Shown here in pieces: positions 7,750 to 10,723 of a stretch of 10,723 nucleotides of DNA. The position numbers and the translations under genes are program-made. Source of the DNA: Oscillospiraceae bacterium (GTDB lineage: Bacteria > Bacillota > Clostridia > Oscillospirales > Oscillospiraceae). Position 1 is the stretch's first letter; each line of letters begins with the position of its first letter. The notes below the pieces were generated by a model. That model was not told the origin of the DNA. It made no database searches and was given only the letters and a program-made list of their open reading frames with translations. The stretch is from contig JAJBVW010000157.1 of the NCBI GenBank assembly GCA_020866945.1, forward strand, positions 1 through 10,723, written 5' to 3'.

Positions 7750-7769
7750 GTGCAGCGGACACGCTGCGC
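7750..7769 (-). promoter_or_regulatory. 5'-leader hairpin of the tannase operon
   Basis: GCAGCG (7752-7757) and CGCTGC (7762-7767) pair perfectly around the tetraloop GACA, extended outward by a G-T and a G-C pair. With the start point predicted near 7776, the hairpin lies just inside the 5' end of the roughly 50-base leader, clear of the ribosome site at 7732-7736. It may protect the mRNA 5' end; no riboswitch class was recognised. Confidence 0.45.
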
Positions 7770-7770
7770 T

Positions 7771-7781
7771 ATTGTGACAAT
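7771..7781. promoter_or_regulatory. Palindrome ATTGTGACAAT at the tannase transcription start
   Basis: A perfect 5-bp inverted repeat (ATTGT-G-ACAAT) directly downstream of the -10 (7783-7788) of the minus-strand promoter. A protein bound here would block initiation. TTGT/ACAA half-sites resemble MarR-type operators in general, and a MarR gene lies at 10149-10568, but the link is only inferred and a short A/T palindrome can occur by chance. Confidence 0.35.
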
Positions 7782-7782
7782 T

Positions 7783-7811
7783 ATTTTACAAAAATTTCTT
7801 CTCGGATTCAA
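7783..7811 (-). promoter_or_regulatory. Promoter of the tannase/beta-helix operon
   Basis: On the minus strand TTGAAT (7806-7811) is followed after 17 bases by TAAAAT (7783-7788). The -10 matches 5 of 6 consensus bases and the -35 matches 4 of 6, consistent with a promoter that needs an activator. The predicted start point is near 7776, giving a leader of about 50 bases to the ATG at 7724. Confidence 0.65.
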
Positions 7812-7815
7812 TCAT

Positions 7816-7853
7816 TCCGGCGCAAACAACACAAATCCGGCACAAACAACACA
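7816..7853. promoter_or_regulatory. Two 18-bp direct repeats, candidate LytTR regulator binding site
   Basis: TCCGGCGCAAACAACACA (7816-7833) and TCCGGCACAAACAACACA (7836-7853) differ at one base and repeat with a period of exactly 20 bp, about two helical turns, so both copies face the same side of the DNA. The proximal copy ends 4 bp upstream of the -35 of the tannase promoter. LytTR regulators such as AgrA and ComE bind paired direct repeats about two turns apart next to weak -35 elements. Read on the minus strand each copy contains a GTT core, as do known LytTR sites. The nearby LytTR gene at 9317-10057 is the obvious candidate; binding is inferred. Confidence 0.65.
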
Positions 7854-7928
7854 CTCTGCCGCGCCGGTTTTTTATTCACTTTGACGAATCACAAGGTTGT
7901 TTTATCCCCTGTACCGCACCTTTCCCAC

Positions 7929-7957
7929 TTTACATGGACATGGATTTTCGATATAAT
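7929..7957 (+). promoter_or_regulatory. Promoter of the histidine kinase/response regulator operon
   Basis: TTTACA (7929-7934), an exact 17-base spacer, and TATAAT (7952-7957): 11 of 12 consensus bases. The predicted start point is near 7964, giving a leader of about 25 bases before the GTG start at 7989. The near-perfect match suggests constitutive expression, unlike the weaker divergent tannase promoter. Confidence 0.75.
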
Positions 7958-7976
7958 TATTATTAATGAACAAAAA

Positions 7977-7981
7977 GGGGG
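7977..7981 (+). promoter_or_regulatory. Ribosome binding site deciding a GTG start
   Basis: GGGGG preceded by an A-run, 7 bases upstream of GTG at 7989. The in-frame TTG at 7881 lies upstream of the promoter at 7929-7957 and would add a non-membrane leader, so GTG is preferred. Confidence 0.65.
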
Positions 7982-7988
7982 ATGCCGC

Positions 7989-9320
7989 GTGGCCGTATAC
8001 CTTTCCGCCGTCTGGCGCGTCTTTCAGACGAACGTCCTTTGGTTTTCCGGCGCGTTTTATCAGAGCTATCTTATCCCGCTGGCGCTGGCGGCGCTGGTTC
8101 TGGGTTATGACAGTCTGGGCCGGCAGGCGCTTTTGCGGCTGGCAGGAAAAATGCTTGGCACCTGCCTTGTGGGCGCGGTGGCATATTCTTTTATGCTGCC
8201 CATGGTATCCGGCTTTACCGCCGTGGGCGTTGCCACGCATCTGCTGCTGACGGGACTTATCATTCTCTTCGCCGCAGTATTAAGCCCTCAGCCCGCACAT
8301 ATACGAATAGTCATGGCCTCCGCCGTGGTGGCGGAGATAAACTGGGCACAGTCCATCAGCTCTCTGATATTCATGCCGCTGATGTCCCTGACATGGGTGA
8401 ACATATGCCAGTTTTTTCTGCTGGCGGCAGCGCTTGCGGTCATCGTTCGGTTTCGGCCGGACGGGTCGGCGCGGATGCCTGCGGCCTATTGGCTTTCCAT
8501 GCTAATCATTGCCGTTATCTCCGTGGCCTGTCTGTTCGCCGTTCGCATACTAAGCGGCCACAGTAACTTCTCTCTGGGGCAGGACGTCGTTCTGAGTATC
8601 ATTCTGCCAGCCTTTTTCGTGGTAAACCTCATGATATATTACCTCTATCATGTGCTGGTAAAGGAGCATCGACGGGCCTCGGAAATGGCCGCCATGCAGA
8701 CCAGATTTGAGCAGGATCAGGAGTTTTACCAGCGGACAGAGGCGCTGTACCGTGAATATCAAAGCCTTCGGCATGAGCTGAAAAACCACTTTTCCGTCAT
8801 GGAGACCTTCCTGCGCGAGGGACAGTATGACCAGCTCCAGCAGTATTTCAAGGATTTCGCCGGGCGAAGCCTGCCGCTGCTGGAGGAATTTCGCTGTCCG
8901 AACGGGGTCATCACCTCCGTCATTGCCCATCAGGCCGCGGCCGCCAAAGCCGCCGGGGTGAGGCTGGACGTGATAGCCGCCGTACCGGAGCGGATAGGCA
9001 TTGCGGACGAAGACCTTTGTTCTCTGCTGTCCAATATGCTGGACAACAGCGTGGAGGGCTGTGTCCGGGCCGGAGGCAGCCAGGTGCGGGCTACGCTGCA
9101 CACGGAAAAGGGCTGCCTTTTCATCTCCGTGAAAAACCCCGTGGCCGAGGATGTGACAGCGGACAACCTAACCACTACCAAGAAAAACCCCGCCGCCCAC
9201 GGCTTCGGCATTCCCATTATCCGCCGCGTCGCGGAAAAATACGACGGCTTCGTCACCTTCCGCGTGGACGGGGGCTACTTCACCACGGACGCTATGCTGT
9301 ATATGGAGGAGGAACCATGA
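7989..9320 (+). CDS. AgrC-type membrane sensor histidine kinase (HPK10, GHKL ATPase)
   Basis: A 443-residue sensor kinase that should autophosphorylate on His and pass the phosphate to the regulator encoded next. The N-terminal half (about 23-222) is a polytopic membrane domain of six or seven hydrophobic segments with no large external loop, as in peptide-sensing AgrC/ComD kinases. A helical linker (226-258) leads to the H-box LRHELKNH with His262 (the RH.xxNH pattern of this family). The ATPase domain shows the N-box NMLDN (Asn349, Asn353) and a G-box HGFGIPII (Gly405, Gly407). The start is GTG behind GGGGG with its own promoter. The stop overlaps the response-regulator ATG in ATGA, implying translational coupling. 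No AgrB protease or AgrD propeptide gene is visible nearby, so the signal is unknown: it could be a peptide made elsewhere or another membrane cue. Confidence 0.88.
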   Translation: MAVYLSAVWRVFQTNVLWFSGAFYQSYLIPLALAALVLGYDSLGRQALLRLAGKMLGTCLVGAVAYSFMLPMVSGFTAVGVATHLLLTGLIILFAAVLSPQPAHIRIVMASAVVAEINWAQSISSLIFMPLMSLTWVNICQFFLLAAALAVIVRFRPDGSARMPAAYWLSMLIIAVISVACLFAVRILSGHSNFSLGQDVVLSIILPAFFVVNLMIYYLYHVLVKEHRRASEMAAMQTRFEQDQEFYQRTEALYREYQSLRHELKNHFSVMETFLREGQYDQLQQYFKDFAGRSLPLLEEFRCPNGVITSVIAHQAAAAKAAGVRLDVIAAVPERIGIADEDLCSLLSNMLDNSVEGCVRAGGSQVRATLHTEKGCLFISVKNPVAEDVTADNLTTTKKNPAAHGFGIPIIRRVAEKYDGFVTFRVDGGYFTTDAMLYMEEEP

Positions 9321-10057
9321 GCCGCTTTAAAATCGCGCTGTGCGACGACGACCCGGCGTTTCGCGCCGTCATGGAGACAGAGGTTTCTCAAATATGCCGC
9401 AGCCTCCAGATAGACGCGGAAATCCTGCCCACCGCCTCCGCCGGGGAGCTGCTGACAGCGCTGGGACACATGAGCGTTCAGCTCATCTTCCTGGACATTG
9501 ATATGCCGGACATGGACGGCGTCCTGCTGGGCCGGCTTCTTCGGCAGCAGGGCTGCTCAGCCGACATCATCTATGTCTCCAATATGGAGGAACGGGTCTA
9601 TGAGGTCTTTGAGGCCCACCCCTGGAGCTTCATCCGCAAGGCGCATTTTTCCCAGGAGCTGCCCGGCGTCATGGACGCCTATGTCCAGAGCCTGCATCAG
9701 CGTGTTGGCCGCGTGGTGCTGCAAAACACGCAGGGCGTTCACCGCGCCTTCGGCCCGGACGACATTTTATATATCGAAGCCGCAGGCAAGACCCAGAAGC
9801 TGTTTCTTGTGGACGAGGACGAGCCGTTTCTGATTCGCACCTCCCTGCATGAGCTGGAGCAGCAGCTTATTCCCATGGGGTTTATCCGCATCCACAAGGG
9901 CTTCGCTGTGAATTATCGCTACATCCAGAAAATTACCTCCCGCAGCGTTTTGCTGGACAATGGCCAAGTTCTCCCCATAGGCCGGGATCGCCTGACCTCC
10001 GCGAGAGAGACATATCTCGCCCTGATGAAATGGCGCGGCCTGGAGCGCGAGGAATAA
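9317..10057 (+). CDS. LytTR-family (AgrA-type) response regulator
   Basis: A 246-residue DNA-binding response regulator. The start ATG overlaps the kinase stop by 4 bases and is preceded by GGAGGAGG. Receiver domain (about 4-122): acidic cluster Asp10-Asp11-Asp12, phosphoacceptor Asp60 in FLDIDMPDMDG, and conserved Lys108 in FIRKAH. LytTR domain (about 132-236): VVLQNTQGVHRAF, DDILYIEAAGKTQ and the diagnostic GFIRIHKGFAVNYRYI, then LPIGRDR near its end. LytTR proteins usually bind paired direct repeats and activate promoters with weak -35 boxes; such repeats lie at 7816-7853 beside the divergent tannase promoter. It therefore likely activates the tannase operon in response to the kinase. The family is certain from motifs; the target is inferred. 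Confidence 0.9.
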   Translation: MSRFKIALCDDDPAFRAVMETEVSQICRSLQIDAEILPTASAGELLTALGHMSVQLIFLDIDMPDMDGVLLGRLLRQQGCSADIIYVSNMEERVYEVFEAHPWSFIRKAHFSQELPGVMDAYVQSLHQRVGRVVLQNTQGVHRAFGPDDILYIEAAGKTQKLFLVDEDEPFLIRTSLHELEQQLIPMGFIRIHKGFAVNYRYIQKITSRSVLLDNGQVLPIGRDRLTSARETYLALMKWRGLEREE

Positions 10058-10089
10058 GCCCCTCCCCTGCCCTCGGATTTTTCCAGGGA

Positions 10090-10119
10090 TTGACAAATGC
10101 CCCGCAAAAGAGATAAAAT
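10090..10119 (+). promoter_or_regulatory. Promoter of the MarR-family gene
   Basis: Perfect -35 TTGACA (10090-10095) and TAAAAT (10114-10119) with an 18-base spacer; GATAAA two bases upstream (16-base spacer) is an alternative -10. The leader to ATG 10149 is about 22 bases and includes AGGAGAGG. This separates the MarR gene from the kinase/regulator operon, although read-through is possible because no good terminator follows 10057. Confidence 0.7.
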
Positions 10120-10148
10120 AATGACCAATTCGCAGGAGAGGAAACATC

Positions 10149-10568
10149 ATGCTTTACCAACAAATCAAAAGGCTTTACGAAAAGCTCCGGCTCAAGCACT
10201 ATCACGAGCTGTTCAGCCGCGTCAAGGAGCGGGACGGCTCCCTGAGCGCCACAGAGGCCTACGCCGCCGACGTCATTTATCTGCTGAAAAATCCCACCGT
10301 CAGCACCTTTGCGGACACGCTGGGCATTTCCCAGCCCAACGCGACCTATAAAATCAACAACCTGGTCTCCAAGGGCTACGCCATGCGCACCACCTCCGAG
10401 GAGGATCGGCGGGAATGCCGCGTGACCGTGGGCGACCGGTTCTATTCCTATTATAATACGGATTACCCCTTCATCGCCAACGGCGTGGAAGAGCTGAAGA
10501 AATCCTACACCCCGGAGGAGCTGGATCTGTTTGACCGTATGCTAAGCGACCTGAACGAGCTTCTCTAA
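10149..10568 (+). CDS. MarR-family winged-helix transcriptional regulator
   Basis: A 139-residue dimeric DNA-binding regulator of normal MarR length. The start follows AGGAG at 10134-10138. N-terminal helices (1-48) would contribute to the dimer interface. The winged helix spans about 50-95: TVSTFADTLGISQPNATYKINNLVSKGYAMR as helix-turn-helix, then the wing with the characteristic Asp-Arg (EEDRRE, Asp86-Arg87). C-terminal helices (104-139) complete the dimerisation domain. It has its own strong promoter and lies just before a tRNA gene. MarR proteins often respond to phenolic compounds, which would suit a tannase locus, but nothing in the sequence shows the ligand or target. The palindrome at 7771-7781 is one candidate site. 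It could equally be unrelated to the neighbouring system. Confidence 0.85.
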   Translation: MLYQQIKRLYEKLRLKHYHELFSRVKERDGSLSATEAYAADVIYLLKNPTVSTFADTLGISQPNATYKINNLVSKGYAMRTTSEEDRRECRVTVGDRFYSYYNTDYPFIANGVEELKKSYTPEELDLFDRMLSDLNELL

Positions 10569-10598
10569 AAAAATTTCTCAGATTTTTGAAAAAAATCA

Positions 10599-10627
10599 TT
10601 GACAGCAACAATCAAACGTGGTAGAAT
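10599..10627 (+). promoter_or_regulatory. Strong promoter of the tRNA-Ala gene
   Basis: TTGACA (10599-10604), 17-base spacer, TAGAAT (10622-10627): 11 of 12 consensus bases, preceded by an A/T-rich stretch (10566-10598) resembling an UP element. This is typical of stable-RNA promoters. Confidence 0.8.
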
Positions 10628-10630
10628 TAC

Positions 10631-10666
10631 GCTTGTTCTGAGGAGCGCAAAGCTCCAAGGACAAGC
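10631..10666 (+). other. Long hairpin in the pre-tRNA leader
   Basis: GCTTGTTCT (10631-10639) pairs with AGGACAAGC (10658-10666) with one G-U pair, and GGAGC (10642-10646) pairs with GCTCC (10652-10656) around GCAAA; GA opposite A forms a small internal loop. The predicted start point (about 10634) falls inside the outer arm, so most but not all of the stem could form in RNA. It ends 5 bases before the tRNA. Confidence 0.5.
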
Positions 10667-10671
10667 CGTCT

Positions 10672-10723
<52 letters not shown>

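Noticed and set aside
7816..7853. Start of a CRISPR array
   Set aside because: Only two copies exist and the spacer between them is 2 bp; the phasing and position fit a regulator binding site.
7881..7988. TTG start extending the histidine kinase by 36 residues
   Set aside because: It lies upstream of the near-consensus promoter at 7929-7957, has no ribosome site, and would place the promoter inside the gene.
10065..10088. CCCTG...CAGGG hairpin after the response regulator as a terminator
   Set aside because: The arms are only 5 bp around a 14-base loop and are followed by ATTGACAAA, the promoter of the next gene, not a U-tract.
10568..10598. A/T-rich inverted sequences after the MarR gene as an intrinsic terminator
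   Set aside because: The possible stem is only A-T pairs (GATTTTT/AAAAATC) and unstable; the stretch fits better as an UP element for the tRNA promoter.

Overview
The window looks like a moderately GC-rich Gram-positive of the Clostridia, most likely an Oscillospiraceae-type gut bacterium. This is inferred from the short MKK-type Sec signal peptides, strong AGGAGG-like ribosome sites, an AgrC/LytTR-type two-component system, GCC-rich coding sequence and a tRNA-Ala(GGC). No marker gene fixes the genus.

Left part (85-7724, minus strand): three genes for secreted proteins, read right to left and separated by gaps of about 90 bases. The first (4353-7724) encodes an exported 1123-residue protein made of two tandem subtype-B tannase-like alpha/beta hydrolases, each with a full Ser-Asp-His triad. 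The other two (2086-4260 and 85-1995) are distantly paralogous beta-strand-rich proteins, probably right-handed beta-helices. All three mature proteins are predicted to begin with the same SGEAS motif, which also recurs as the C-terminal tail of one protein and inside the second hydrolase. Each intergenic gap contains a GC-rich hairpin, so this is probably one operon with graded expression.

Middle (7725-7988): a 264-base divergent control region. On the minus strand it holds a promoter (TTGAAT-N17-TAAAAT) for the tannase operon, with two 18-bp direct repeats exactly 20 bp apart ending 4 bp upstream of the -35. This is the usual arrangement for activation by a LytTR response regulator. A short palindrome lies at the predicted start point and a hairpin in the leader. 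On the plus strand there is a near-consensus promoter (TTTACA-N17-TATAAT) for the regulatory genes.

Right part (7989-10568, plus strand): a membrane histidine kinase of the AgrC/HPK10 type and a LytTR response regulator, overlapping by 4 bases, then a MarR-family regulator with its own promoter. The window ends inside a tRNA-Ala(GGC) gene driven by a strong promoter. The simplest reading is a signal-responsive system in which the kinase and regulator switch on secreted galloyl-ester hydrolysis plus two companion secreted proteins. The regulatory link and the role of the companions are inferred.
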